A stretch of 64,000 nt of DNA, taken from Ruegeria lacuscaerulensis (GTDB lineage Bacteria; Pseudomonadota; Alphaproteobacteria; Rhodobacterales; Rhodobacteraceae). Position 1 is the first letter of the stretch, and each line of letters begins with the position of its first letter. The stretch is from the NCBI RefSeq assembly GCF_013034685.1, contig NZ_WQGO01000003.1:434001-498000 (forward strand), read 5' to 3'. Shown piece by piece: positions 1-8,096 of this stretch. The translations under genes were made by a program, and so were the position numbers. The notes below the pieces were generated by a model, which saw only the letters and a program-made list of their open reading frames with translations, did no database searches and was not told the DNA's origin.

Positions 1-282
1 GCACCACCCCGGATCACATTGCCTTTGGCGGTGGGGGAGACCGTGTCATTGTTTCCTTTGCGGCGCATAACCGGGCGCAGTCAGGGGCTGGAATGGCCGA
101 TTGACGGGTTGGAACTGGCCCCGGATGGGCAGGTCGGGACCTCGAACCGCGTAGTATCAGAGGTGACGCTGGAAATGGAAGGGCCGGGGCTGCTTGTGAT
201 GGTGCCTCGGGATGCGTTGGATCAGGTCATGCAGGCGTTTCTGTCGGGGCAGACCGGGCGCTGGCCCGCTCTCGCAGAATGA
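1..282 (+). CDS. thiN: Thiamine pyrophosphokinase, C-terminal part (partial at window start)
   Basis: The frame is open from base 1, so only the last 93 codons are visible and the true start lies outside. The residues GLEWPIDG followed by GTSNRV and a late P-G-L-L-V-M-V-P stretch match the C-terminal B1-binding domain of thiamine diphosphokinases, which convert thiamine to thiamine diphosphate in the cytoplasm. The last 56 bases overlap the 3' end of the convergent permease gene. The catalytic N-terminal half is not visible, so the call rests on the C-terminal motif alone. Confidence 0.7.
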   Translation, partial: APPRITLPLAVGETVSLFPLRRITGRSQGLEWPIDGLELAPDGQVGTSNRVVSEVTLEMEGPGLLVMVPRDALDQVMQAFLSGQTGRWPALAE

Positions 283-1141
283 CGAAAAGTCCGGCGGCGA
301 TGGTGATGGCGATCCCGATGGCTGCGATTCCGTCGGGCAGGTCGTGGAAGATCAGCCAGCCAATCAATGTGGCGACGGGGATTTCCAGATATTGCATCGG
401 GGCCAGTGTGGCCGAAGGCGCATAGCGCAGGGACCACGTCATGAACAGATGCGCCACGGTGCCCAACAGACCGATGGCCCAGAGAAGCACATAGGTGCCA
501 TAGGCGGGTGCGATCAGCGACAGTTCCCATACACCTGCGGCGGTTCCGATCAGAAGAAACGGCAACATAAGGCCTGCGGCCATGGTGCCCGAGACCGCTT
601 GCAGGGCGATTGGGTCCGTCTCCTTCGCAATGTGCCGTGTGACCAGCATGAACAGCGAAAAGACCACGGCAACCACCAGCGGCAACAAAGCCGCGGCGCC
701 GACTTGCACAAAGCTGGGCTGAATCACCAACAGCGTACCGATAAACCCGACGATACAGGCGATCAGGCGGCGCAGGCCGACCTCTTCCCCCAGAACGTAT
801 TTGCCGAGTAGCAGCATGATGAAGGGCATGACAAACGCGATGGCCACCGCGTCTGCCAGCGGCAGATATTGCAGCGAGGTGAACATCGCGCTGATCCCGA
901 TGATGTGCAGAACTGTACGTAGCAAGGTCAGCCGAAACACGCGACGGGACATCCGCCAGAGCCGCCCTGTCATGGCGACCAGCGGCACAAGCACCAGCGC
1001 CTGCACGGCGAAGCGCACAAAGACCAGCATGGCTACTGGGGTCGTCTCGCCCAACAGCTTGGCCATCGCATCGCCCGCCGGGGCGAGGACGCAAAAGCCA
1101 AGCATCAACATGATGCCAAGAACAGGACGATCCTGAGTCAT
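227..1141 (-). CDS. DMT superfamily permease (EamA type)
   Basis: This 304-residue protein has about ten hydrophobic segments in two repeated halves, as in EamA drug/metabolite exporters of the inner membrane. An early GDAMAK motif and the FVRFAVQAL segment fit the first EamA repeat. The ATG at 1141 is preferred to an in-frame GTG three codons upstream; neither has a clear ribosome binding site. It lies 45 bases downstream of sdaA on the same strand, so it may be cotranscribed with sdaA and the GST gene. Its 3' end overlaps thiN tail to tail. The substrate cannot be told from the sequence. Confidence 0.8.
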   Translation of the reverse strand: MTQDRPVLGIMLMLGFCVLAPAGDAMAKLLGETTPVAMLVFVRFAVQALVLVPLVAMTGRLWRMSRRVFRLTLLRTVLHIIGISAMFTSLQYLPLADAVAIAFVMPFIMLLLGKYVLGEEVGLRRLIACIVGFIGTLLVIQPSFVQVGAAALLPLVVAVVFSLFMLVTRHIAKETDPIALQAVSGTMAAGLMLPFLLIGTAAGVWELSLIAPAYGTYVLLWAIGLLGTVAHLFMTWSLRYAPSATLAPMQYLEIPVATLIGWLIFHDLPDGIAAIGIAITIAAGLFVILRERASARSAPTETPA

Positions 1142-1186
1142 GGGCGGCACGCTACGGGGTTTGCGCCGCCGATGAAAGCGACAGTC

Positions 1187-2560
1187 TCAGCAGTTTGGGA
1201 CGTTCACGGCCAAACCGCCCAGCGAGGTTTCCTTGTACTTCTCGTGCATGTCGTGCCCGGTCTGGCGCATGGTCTCGATCACCGCGTCAAGCGGGACAAA
1301 ATGATGCCCGTCCCCGCGAAGCGCCAGAGACGCGGCTGAAACCGCCTTGATCGCCCCCAATCCATTGCGTTCGATGCAGGGGACCTGAACCAGCCCGGCG
1401 ACCGGGTCGCAGGTCATGCCAAGGTGATGCTCCAACGCGATTTCAGCGGCGTTTTCTACCTGTTCCGGCGTACCGCCCATCACCGCGCACAAACCTGCGG
1501 CGGCCATGGCTGAAGCGCTGCCGACCTCGGCCTGACATCCGGCCTCGGCCCCCGAGATTGAGGCGTTGAACTTGACCAACCCGCCAATAGCGGCGGCAGT
1601 CAGCAGGAAATCCTCAATGCGGCTTTCAGAGGCACCCGGCACGTGGTCCAGGTAATAACGCAGCACCGCAGGCAGCACGCCCGCCGCGCCATTGGTTGGG
1701 GCGGTGACGACCTGACCCCCAGCGGCGTTTTCTTCGTTCACGGCCATGGCGTAAACGCTCATCCAGTCGTTGATCGTGTGCGGGGCGTTCAGGTTCATGC
1801 CCCGCTCGGCTTGCAGCGCGTCATGGATGCCCTTTGCGCGACGGCGCACGTGCAGGCCACCAGGCAGGATGCCATCGGTGTTCAGACCACGCTCGATACA
1901 TTCGTTCATCACTTGCCAAAGGCGCGCGGTGCCCTTGGCGAAACTGTCCGCGCACCCGCGCGCGATCTCGTTGGCGCGCTTCATTTCGGCGATGCTTTTG
2001 CCACTGGCTTTGGCCATGTCAAGCATCTCGACTGCGGATTTGAAGGGGAAGGGCACCGGGTCGCCTTCGTCGGTCGCCTTGCCCTCGGCCAGTTCCTCTT
2101 CGGTCAGAACAAAGCCACCGCCGATCGAGTAATAGACCTGCCGCAGAATCACATCGCCCTGTGCATCTGTGGCCATCAGGATCATGCCGTTGGCGTGGCC
2201 GGGAAGATTGTGTTCATAGTCAAAGACCAGATCAGTCTTCGGATTGAACTCCAGCGTCGGCAGCCCCTCGGGCGTGACGCTATGCGTTTCGTTGATCGCG
2301 GCCAGCGCGGCCTCGGCCTTTTCATTGTCATAGGTGTCGGGCACAAAACCGGCGAGGCCCAAAATGGTGGCGCGGTCGGTGGCATGGCCGACACCGGTGA
2401 ACGCCAGCGATCCGTGCAAAGACCCGCGCAGCCCCGAAAATTCGAACGGAGAGGCGCGCATCTGGTCCAAAAACCGCGCGGCGGCCACCATCGGCCCCAT
2501 AGTGTGCGACGAGGACGGGCCGATGCCCACTTTGAACATATCGAAGACAGACAGGAACAT
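1187..2560 (-). CDS. sdaA: L-serine ammonia-lyase (single-chain, 4Fe-4S)
   Basis: The 457-residue protein is a full-length single-chain L-serine dehydratase, which deaminates serine to pyruvate and ammonia. The N-terminal beta domain starts with the family motif KVGIGPSSSHTMGPM at residues 10-24. Cys342, Cys384 (MTCDP) and Cys395 (VPCIE) are the expected ligands of the oxygen-labile 4Fe-4S cluster. The ATG lies one base past the stop of the upstream GST gene, so the two are almost certainly translationally coupled. The neighbouring permease downstream may belong to the same transcript. Confidence 0.95.
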   Translation of the reverse strand: MFLSVFDMFKVGIGPSSSHTMGPMVAAARFLDQMRASPFEFSGLRGSLHGSLAFTGVGHATDRATILGLAGFVPDTYDNEKAEAALAAINETHSVTPEGLPTLEFNPKTDLVFDYEHNLPGHANGMILMATDAQGDVILRQVYYSIGGGFVLTEEELAEGKATDEGDPVPFPFKSAVEMLDMAKASGKSIAEMKRANEIARGCADSFAKGTARLWQVMNECIERGLNTDGILPGGLHVRRRAKGIHDALQAERGMNLNAPHTINDWMSVYAMAVNEENAAGGQVVTAPTNGAAGVLPAVLRYYLDHVPGASESRIEDFLLTAAAIGGLVKFNASISGAEAGCQAEVGSASAMAAAGLCAVMGGTPEQVENAAEIALEHHLGMTCDPVAGLVQVPCIERNGLGAIKAVSAASLALRGDGHHFVPLDAVIETMRQTGHDMHEKYKETSLGGLAVNVPNC

Positions 2561-2561
2561 A

Positions 2562-3263
2562 TCAGGTAGCAGAGCCTTCTGGAGGGTTAGCGTAAGTCGG
2601 GGCGGTGAATGGCGTGGCGCCCAACCCCTCGGCCGCGATGGCGGCGCGGGTTGCGGGACGGGCTTCCAACTGCATCACGATGCGTTGCAAGTGAGGAGTA
2701 TCAGCCAGTTGATACCAACTGCGATCCGCCTTGGCAGGATAGAGCGCCATCCAGCGCATCTGACAAGCCAGATAGTAGGTCAAAACCGACGGGCTGTCAG
2801 GTTGCAGCCAGTTCGGAGTGCTTTGGGCCTGCGCATCCAGCAATTTCAGGTGATGCCGCAGGCGCGGGCGGATGCCAGTGCGCAGGGTGTCGGCCTGTGC
2901 CGCGTCGATATATTTCTCGGCATAGAACAAAATGCGCAGATCGGCGTGCAACGTGTTCGAAGCAAAGAACAGCCATTTCAGAAACGCGGCCCGCTCGGGA
3001 TCGGTGGCGGCGGGGGCCAGTTGCCCATGGGTGTCCGACAGCCACAGCAGAATAGCGGCTGTTTCGAAAATCGGGCCCTGGGGCGTTTCCAGAACAGGAA
3101 TCAGCCCGTTGGGGTTCAGCGCGCGATAATCTGCGCTGTCCTGCGCGTTGCGGGTGCGATCCACCAGCACGGTCTCGAACGGCAGGCCCATCTCGGACAG
3201 TGCCAGTCGGATCACCAGCGAGGCGTTGTCGGGGGCATAGTGCAGGCGATAGGGCGCAGTCAT
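2562..3263 (-). CDS. Glutathione S-transferase family protein
   Basis: The 233-residue protein has a thioredoxin-like N-terminal domain (residues 5-80) with the NPNGLIPVLE loop and the ETAAILLWL segment that holds the glutathione-binding Glu-Thr pair in place of Glu-Ser. A helical C-terminal domain follows. It is the first gene of a leftward group with sdaA. It diverges from rpiA over 168 bases that contain an 18-base palindrome. The substrate is unknown; glutathione conjugation or reduction is inferred from the fold only. Confidence 0.85.
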   Translation of the reverse strand: MTAPYRLHYAPDNASLVIRLALSEMGLPFETVLVDRTRNAQDSADYRALNPNGLIPVLETPQGPIFETAAILLWLSDTHGQLAPAATDPERAAFLKWLFFASNTLHADLRILFYAEKYIDAAQADTLRTGIRPRLRHHLKLLDAQAQSTPNWLQPDSPSVLTYYLACQMRWMALYPAKADRSWYQLADTPHLQRIVMQLEARPATRAAIAAEGLGATPFTAPTYANPPEGSAT

Positions 3264-3310
3264 GAAACCTATCTATACCTTACATCATTTTCCCAAAGCC
3301 CTGATTGCGA

Positions 3311-3328
3311 CGTTTCCAATCGGAAACG
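3311..3328. promoter_or_regulatory. 18-base palindrome between GST and rpiA
   Basis: The arms CGTTTCC (3311-3317) and GGAAACG (3322-3328) are perfect inverted repeats around AATC. The site lies about 50 bases from the GST start and about 100 bases from the rpiA start. Such a short symmetric site in a divergent intergenic region fits an operator for a dimeric regulator. Which regulator binds is not known. Confidence 0.4.
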
Positions 3329-3431
3329 CGTAGTTTCGCGACGTGTTGGCCTGCGCGGTTCTGCAATTCGCTCTCGCAGTTGGCGCGGGCATTCCGTATA
3401 CGTTGCCTCAGTAAGACAGGGGGATGCCGCC

Positions 3432-4217
3432 ATGACCGCAGAAATGTCACCGATCGACCGGGCAAAATACGTGGCCGCGCGCCGGGCCGCCGATCTGGTG
3501 CAGGACGGTATGCGCGTGGGGCTGGGGACCGGGTCCACCGCCGCCTGGATGGTGCGCCGTCTGGGCGAACGGGTGCAGGAGGAAGGCCTGAAGATCAAGG
3601 GCGTTCCCACCTCGACCCGGACTGCGCAACTGGCGCGTGAGGTCGGGATCGAGGTCGTGTCTTTGGATCAGGCCGGATGGTTGGATATGACCATCGACGG
3701 CGCGGATGAGTTCGATCAGGAGATGAACCTGATCAAGGGCGGCGGCGGCGCGCATTTGCAGGAAAAGATCGTCGCGACGGCCAGCGATCAGATGGTGGTC
3801 ATCGCCGATGCCGGGAAAGAGGTTGAGACCCTTGGCGCTTTCCCCCTGCCGCTTGAGGTCATTCCTTTTGGCTGGCAGACCACGCGCACTCTGGTCGAAG
3901 AGGTTCTGGATACGATGGATGTTCTGGGTACTTCGACCGCTTTGCGGATGGATGGGGACGTGCCCTTTGTCACGGATGAAGGCAACCATGTGCTTGACCT
4001 ACATCTGCACCGTATCGGAAACGCCCGGCAGCTGGCTCTGGTGCTGAATCAGGTGCCCGGCGTGGTCGAAAACGGGTTGTTCATCGACATCTGCGACAAG
4101 GTGGTGATTGGCCATGGCGATGGCCGGGTCGAGATCAGGGATATCAATGAGGGCACGACCGAAACAGAGCAACCCTCCGACAGCGATGAGAACCTGTTTT
4201 TGGACATTGCGGACTGA
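3432..4217 (+). CDS. rpiA: Ribose-5-phosphate isomerase A
   Basis: The 261-residue enzyme interconverts ribose 5-phosphate and ribulose 5-phosphate in the pentose phosphate pathway. Key motifs are GLGTGSTAAW near residue 32, TIDGADEFD, and IKGGGGAHLQEKIVA, which carry the phosphate-binding and catalytic residues of RpiA. The open frame reaches back over the GST and sdaA genes, but the ATG at 3432 follows an AGGGGGA sequence and matches the family N terminus. The C-terminal 20 residues are acidic. A 102-base gap separates it from gor. Confidence 0.95.
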   Translation: MTAEMSPIDRAKYVAARRAADLVQDGMRVGLGTGSTAAWMVRRLGERVQEEGLKIKGVPTSTRTAQLAREVGIEVVSLDQAGWLDMTIDGADEFDQEMNLIKGGGGAHLQEKIVATASDQMVVIADAGKEVETLGAFPLPLEVIPFGWQTTRTLVEEVLDTMDVLGTSTALRMDGDVPFVTDEGNHVLDLHLHRIGNARQLALVLNQVPGVVENGLFIDICDKVVIGHGDGRVEIRDINEGTTETEQPSDSDENLFLDIAD

Positions 4218-4319
4218 TCCGAATGATTTCTTCACAAAATCCGACCCATCAAGGGTTGGCAGTTTTGCAATCGACCCCAGATAAGCAACGAAATTTGGCC
4301 TGACAAAAAGGAACTCGGG

Positions 4320-5678
4320 ATGAGCTTTGACTATGATCTTTTCGTCATCGGCGGTGGCTCGGGCGGGGTTCGCGCCGCGCGTGTCGCGGCGGGTGAAAAC
4401 GGGGCCAAGGTGGCGCTGGCCGAGGAAGATCGCTATGGCGGAACCTGCGTTATCCGGGGCTGTGTGCCCAAAAAACTGATGGTGTTCGCCAGTGAGTTCT
4501 CGGGCATGGTGGGTGACGCGCAGGCTTACGGTTGGGATATCCAGCCCGGCGCGTTCGACTGGAATACGTTCCACGGCAAGCTGGTAACAGAACTGGATCG
4601 GCTGGAAGGCATCTATCGCAACATCCTGAAGAACAACGGCGTGGAAAGCTTTGACCAGCGGGCCACCGTGGTGGATGCGCATACGGTTGAACTGGCCGAT
4701 GGCACCCGCAAGACCGCCAAGCATATCCTGATCGCCACCGGCGGTCGCCCGGTTGTGCCTGAGTTTCCGGGATCAGACCTCGCCATCACTTCAAACGAGA
4801 TTTTCCACCTGCCGAAACTGCCCGAAAACATCCTGATCGTGGGCGGCGGCTATATCGCCAGCGAATTTGCAGGGATCATGAATGGGCTGGGCGTCAAGAC
4901 CACGCAATTCTATCGCGGTGAACAAATCCTTCGCGGCTTTGACCAAGAGGCCCGCGATTTGATCTGCAACGAAATGCGCGCAAACGGGATCGACGTGCGC
5001 CTGGGTACCAGTGTGGTTGAAATGGCCAAGGATGGCGACAAGATCCGCGTCAAAGCCACCGACGGGACCGAGGATCAGTTCGACGTGGTCATGTACGCCA
5101 CCGGTCGCGCGCCCAATGCCGACAATCTGGGGCTTGAGGCCGTGGGTGTTGAACGCGGCCGCAAAGGTGAGATCATCGTGGATGAATACAGCCAGACCGG
5201 CGTGCCCTCGATCTATGCCATCGGGGATGTGACTGATCGTGTAAACCTGACCCCGGTTGCGATCCGCGAGGGCATGGCCTTTGTGGAAACCGTGTTCAAG
5301 GGCAACCCAACCCCGGTGGATCACGAACTGATCCCGACCGCGATCTTCACCCAGCCCGAAATGGGCACCGTTGGCCTGAGCGAAGAAGAAGCGGCAGCAC
5401 AGGAACCGGTCGAGATTTATGCAACCTCGTTCAAACCGATGCAAAAGGCGTTTGCGGGTGGGACCGACAAGGTGATGATGAAGCTGATCGTGTCTCAGGC
5501 GACGCGCAAGGTGCTGGGCTGTCACATCGTCGCTCCGGGCGCGGGTGAGATGATCCAGCTGGCGGGTATTGCCGTAAAGATGGGCGCAACCAAGGAAGAT
5601 TTTGACCGCACGGTCGCCGTTCACCCGGTCATGGCCGAAGAACTGGTGACAATGCGTCAACCTGTGCGCACTGCTTGA
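4320..5678 (+). CDS. gor: Glutathione-disulfide reductase
   Basis: This 452-residue flavoprotein reduces glutathione disulfide with NADPH. It has the FAD motif GGGSGG at residue 11 onward, the redox pair Cys43-Cys48 in GGTCVIRGCVPKK, a second dinucleotide fold (GGGYIA) followed by YRGEQILRGFD whose arginines favour NADPH, and the C-terminal HPVMAEELVT with the catalytic His-Glu. Most relatives have Thr where this one has Val after HP. A ribosome binding site (AAGGAA) precedes the ATG. Placed right after rpiA, whose pathway supplies NADPH, and 72 bases before hflK. Confidence 0.95.
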   Translation: MSFDYDLFVIGGGSGGVRAARVAAGENGAKVALAEEDRYGGTCVIRGCVPKKLMVFASEFSGMVGDAQAYGWDIQPGAFDWNTFHGKLVTELDRLEGIYRNILKNNGVESFDQRATVVDAHTVELADGTRKTAKHILIATGGRPVVPEFPGSDLAITSNEIFHLPKLPENILIVGGGYIASEFAGIMNGLGVKTTQFYRGEQILRGFDQEARDLICNEMRANGIDVRLGTSVVEMAKDGDKIRVKATDGTEDQFDVVMYATGRAPNADNLGLEAVGVERGRKGEIIVDEYSQTGVPSIYAIGDVTDRVNLTPVAIREGMAFVETVFKGNPTPVDHELIPTAIFTQPEMGTVGLSEEEAAAQEPVEIYATSFKPMQKAFAGGTDKVMMKLIVSQATRKVLGCHIVAPGAGEMIQLAGIAVKMGATKEDFDRTVAVHPVMAEELVTMRQPVRTA

Positions 5679-5750
5679 TTTGCAACCACGCGCACACAAG
5701 TTACAAGGGAACCCGTGATCACACGGTCCAACACAAGGGAAAAGATACAT

Positions 5751-6893
5751 ATGGCGGGCAACAGCGGTGGCCCCTGGGGGGGCGGAGGCTCCTCGGGCGG
5801 CGGAGGAAATCGGGGTAACAACGGGAACGGGCAACGCCCGCCCGAAGGCGATGGTCCGCAGATCCCCGAGATCGACGATCTGGTGAAAAAGGGTCAGGAA
5901 CAGCTGCGTGTGCTGATGGGTGGACGCGGAGGTTCGGGTCGTGGAGGCAACGGCAAGGGCGGCGGCGGTGGTCCGCTGTTCACGAAGGGGACCGTGCTTA
6001 TCGGTCTCGTCGTTGGTGCTGTGCTGTGGGGCGCGGCCAGCTTTTACACTGTTAAACCCGAAGAACAGTCGGTTGAACTGTTTCTGGGCGAGTTTTCATC
6101 GGTTGGAAATCCCGGCCTGAACTTTGCCCCTTGGCCGTTTGTCACCGCCGAGGTTATCCCGGTCACTCGGGAACAGACGGAAGACATGGGTGGAGCACGC
6201 GGCAGCGACGATGGATTGATGCTGACCGGGGACGAAAACGTGGTCGATATCGACTATCAGGTCGTCTGGAACATCAGCGACCCTGCCAAGTTCCTGTTCA
6301 ATTTGCGCGATGCGCGTCAAACGATCCGTGCGGTGTCTGAATCGGCCATGCGTGAGATTATCGCACAAAGTGAGCTGGCACCGATCCTAAACAGGGATCG
6401 TGGTGTGATCGCAGAACGCCTGCAAGAGCTGATCCAATCGACAATGGACAGCTATGATTCCGGCGTAAACATCATCCGTGTGAACTTCGACAAGGCCGAC
6501 CCGCCGCAGGACGTGATCGCCGCCTTCCGCGACGTTCAGGCCGCGGCGCAGGAACGTGACCGTCTGCAAAATGTGGCGGACGCTTATGCCAACCGCGTGT
6601 TGGCGGAAGCGCGCGGTGAAGCCGCGCAGGTGCTGGAGGAGGCTGAAGCCTATCGCGCCCAGCAGATCAACAGCGCCATGGGTGAGGCCAGCCGCTTTAG
6701 TGCGGTTCTGGAAGAGTATTCCAAAGCACCCGACGTAACCCGGAAGCGCCTCTATCTGGAACGGATGGAGCAGGTTTTGGGTGACGTGGACAAGATCATT
6801 CTGGACGAAAACTCGACCGGTTCGGGGCAGGGCGTTGTGCCGTACCTGCCGCTAAATGAACTGCGCCGCAATTCTGGGCAGGAGAGCAACTGA
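5751..6893 (+). CDS. hflK: FtsH protease regulator HflK (SPFH family)
   Basis: The 380-residue protein starts with about 75 residues rich in Gly and Asn (cytoplasmic tail), followed by one transmembrane helix near residues 80-100 and a periplasmic SPFH/band-7 domain with a long helical segment rich in Ala and Glu. HflK and HflC form a membrane complex that modulates the AAA protease FtsH. The ATG at 5751 begins MAGNSGGPWGGGG, the usual HflK start, behind AAGGGAAAAG; a GTG 36 bases upstream is in frame but gives an atypical N terminus. Its stop overlaps the start of hflC by one base. Confidence 0.95.
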   Translation: MAGNSGGPWGGGGSSGGGGNRGNNGNGQRPPEGDGPQIPEIDDLVKKGQEQLRVLMGGRGGSGRGGNGKGGGGGPLFTKGTVLIGLVVGAVLWGAASFYTVKPEEQSVELFLGEFSSVGNPGLNFAPWPFVTAEVIPVTREQTEDMGGARGSDDGLMLTGDENVVDIDYQVVWNISDPAKFLFNLRDARQTIRAVSESAMREIIAQSELAPILNRDRGVIAERLQELIQSTMDSYDSGVNIIRVNFDKADPPQDVIAAFRDVQAAAQERDRLQNVADAYANRVLAEARGEAAQVLEEAEAYRAQQINSAMGEASRFSAVLEEYSKAPDVTRKRLYLERMEQVLGDVDKIILDENSTGSGQGVVPYLPLNELRRNSGQESN

Positions 6894-7771
6894 TGCGTAA
6901 ATCACCAATTATTCTAGGTGCAGTTGTCTTGTTGGTAGTGGGCATCCTGTCCTCTATTTTCATCGTGGATGAACGTGAACGGGCGTTGGTCCTGCAATTC
7001 GGACGCGTGGTTTCCGTCAAGGAAGAACCCGGTTTGGCCTTTAAAATTCCGCTGATTCAGGAAGTTGTGCGCTATGACGACCGTATCTTGTCGATCGACG
7101 TGCAACCGCTTGAAGTGACGCCTCTGGACGATCGCCGTTTGGTGGTCGATGCGTTCGCGCGCTACCGGATTTCGGATCTGGAGCAGTTCCGTCAGGCGGT
7201 CGGTGTCGGCGGCATTCCGGTGGCAGAGGATCGTCTGGACCGTATCCTCCGCGCTGAAACGCGGGAAGTGCTGGGGTCGGTCTCGTCCCGTGACATCCTG
7301 AGCTCCGACCGTGCAGCGTTGATGCTGCGCATCCGCAACAGCGCGATTGCCGAAGCGCGGGCACTGGGCGTCAACGTGATCGACGTGCGCCTTAAGGCAA
7401 CCGATCTGCCGCAGGCCAACCTTGAGGCGACCTTCGACCGGATGAAAGCCGAACGTGAACGCGAGGCGACCGACGAACGTGCCCGTGGTAACGAGGCCGC
7501 CCAGCGTGTGCGTGCGCAGGCCGACCGGACCGTGGTTGAACTGGTATCCGACGCCAACCGTGAGGCCGAGATCATCCGCGGTGAGGCTGACGCCGAACGC
7601 AACGCGATCTTCGCCGAAGCCTATGGCGCGGACCCCGAGTTCTTTGAATTCTACCGCTCGCTGACGGCCTATGAAAAAGCGCTGGGTGGTGGCAACAGCT
7701 CGATGGTGCTGAGCCCGGATTCCGAGTTCTTCAACTACCTGAAGTCGCCTACAGGGCAGGCAGCCCAGTAA
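6893..7771 (+). CDS. hflC: FtsH protease modulator HflC (SPFH family)
   Basis: The 292-residue partner of HflK has one N-terminal transmembrane helix (about residues 6-26), then the SPFH domain starting VDERERALVLQFG, and a coiled-coil region rich in Arg, Glu and Ala. It starts on the last base of the hflK stop codon and ends on the first base of the next gene, so hflK, hflC and the DUF2065 gene are tightly coupled. The normal position next to a DegP-type protease supports a membrane protein quality-control operon. Confidence 0.95.
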   Translation: MRKSPIILGAVVLLVVGILSSIFIVDERERALVLQFGRVVSVKEEPGLAFKIPLIQEVVRYDDRILSIDVQPLEVTPLDDRRLVVDAFARYRISDLEQFRQAVGVGGIPVAEDRLDRILRAETREVLGSVSSRDILSSDRAALMLRIRNSAIAEARALGVNVIDVRLKATDLPQANLEATFDRMKAEREREATDERARGNEAAQRVRAQADRTVVELVSDANREAEIIRGEADAERNAIFAEAYGADPEFFEFYRSLTAYEKALGGGNSSMVLSPDSEFFNYLKSPTGQAAQ

Positions 7772-7965
7772 TGGGTATGATCCTTCTGGCCTTCGGGCTG
7801 GTACTGATTGTCGAGGGGCTGGCCTATGCGCTGGCCCCTTCGCTTATTGAACGCATGTTGGAAGCGTTGCGCAGCCTGCCCGAAAAGGCGCGGCGGCTGG
7901 CCGGATTGCTGTGCGTGGTCTCGGGTCTGGTGCTGCTTTGGGCCGCGTATCAGGTCGGGTTTTAA
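7771..7965 (+). CDS. DUF2065 small membrane protein (YjeT-like)
   Basis: This 64-residue protein has two hydrophobic helices split by a short basic loop (residues 28-42). It has the family layout of DUF2065 proteins, which commonly follow hflC. Its ATG overlaps the hflC stop by one base. No molecular function is established. Translation coupling to hflC suggests a role linked to the HflKC complex or to membrane protein turnover. Confidence 0.8.
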   Translation: MGMILLAFGLVLIVEGLAYALAPSLIERMLEALRSLPEKARRLAGLLCVVSGLVLLWAAYQVGF

Positions 7966-8096
7966 TACAGCCTTTTCACTTGCCGGTGATTTCCCCGCGA
8001 TCCTCAGTTGCGGGCTTGGCCAAACCGACTACATTGGTTGTCAAGAAGGGCCGCCTGCGGGCGATCCAATATGTAGTGACGACAAGGAGTTCCCAG

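Noticed and set aside
2334..3431. Upstream extension of the rpiA frame by about 365 codons
   Set aside because: It runs antisense through sdaA and the GST gene. The ATG at 3432 has a ribosome binding site and the family N terminus.
7911..8096. Extension of the degP frame into the DUF2065 gene
   Set aside because: The residues before the GTG at 8097 do not look like a signal peptide, and AAGGAG sits exactly 7 bases upstream of the GTG.
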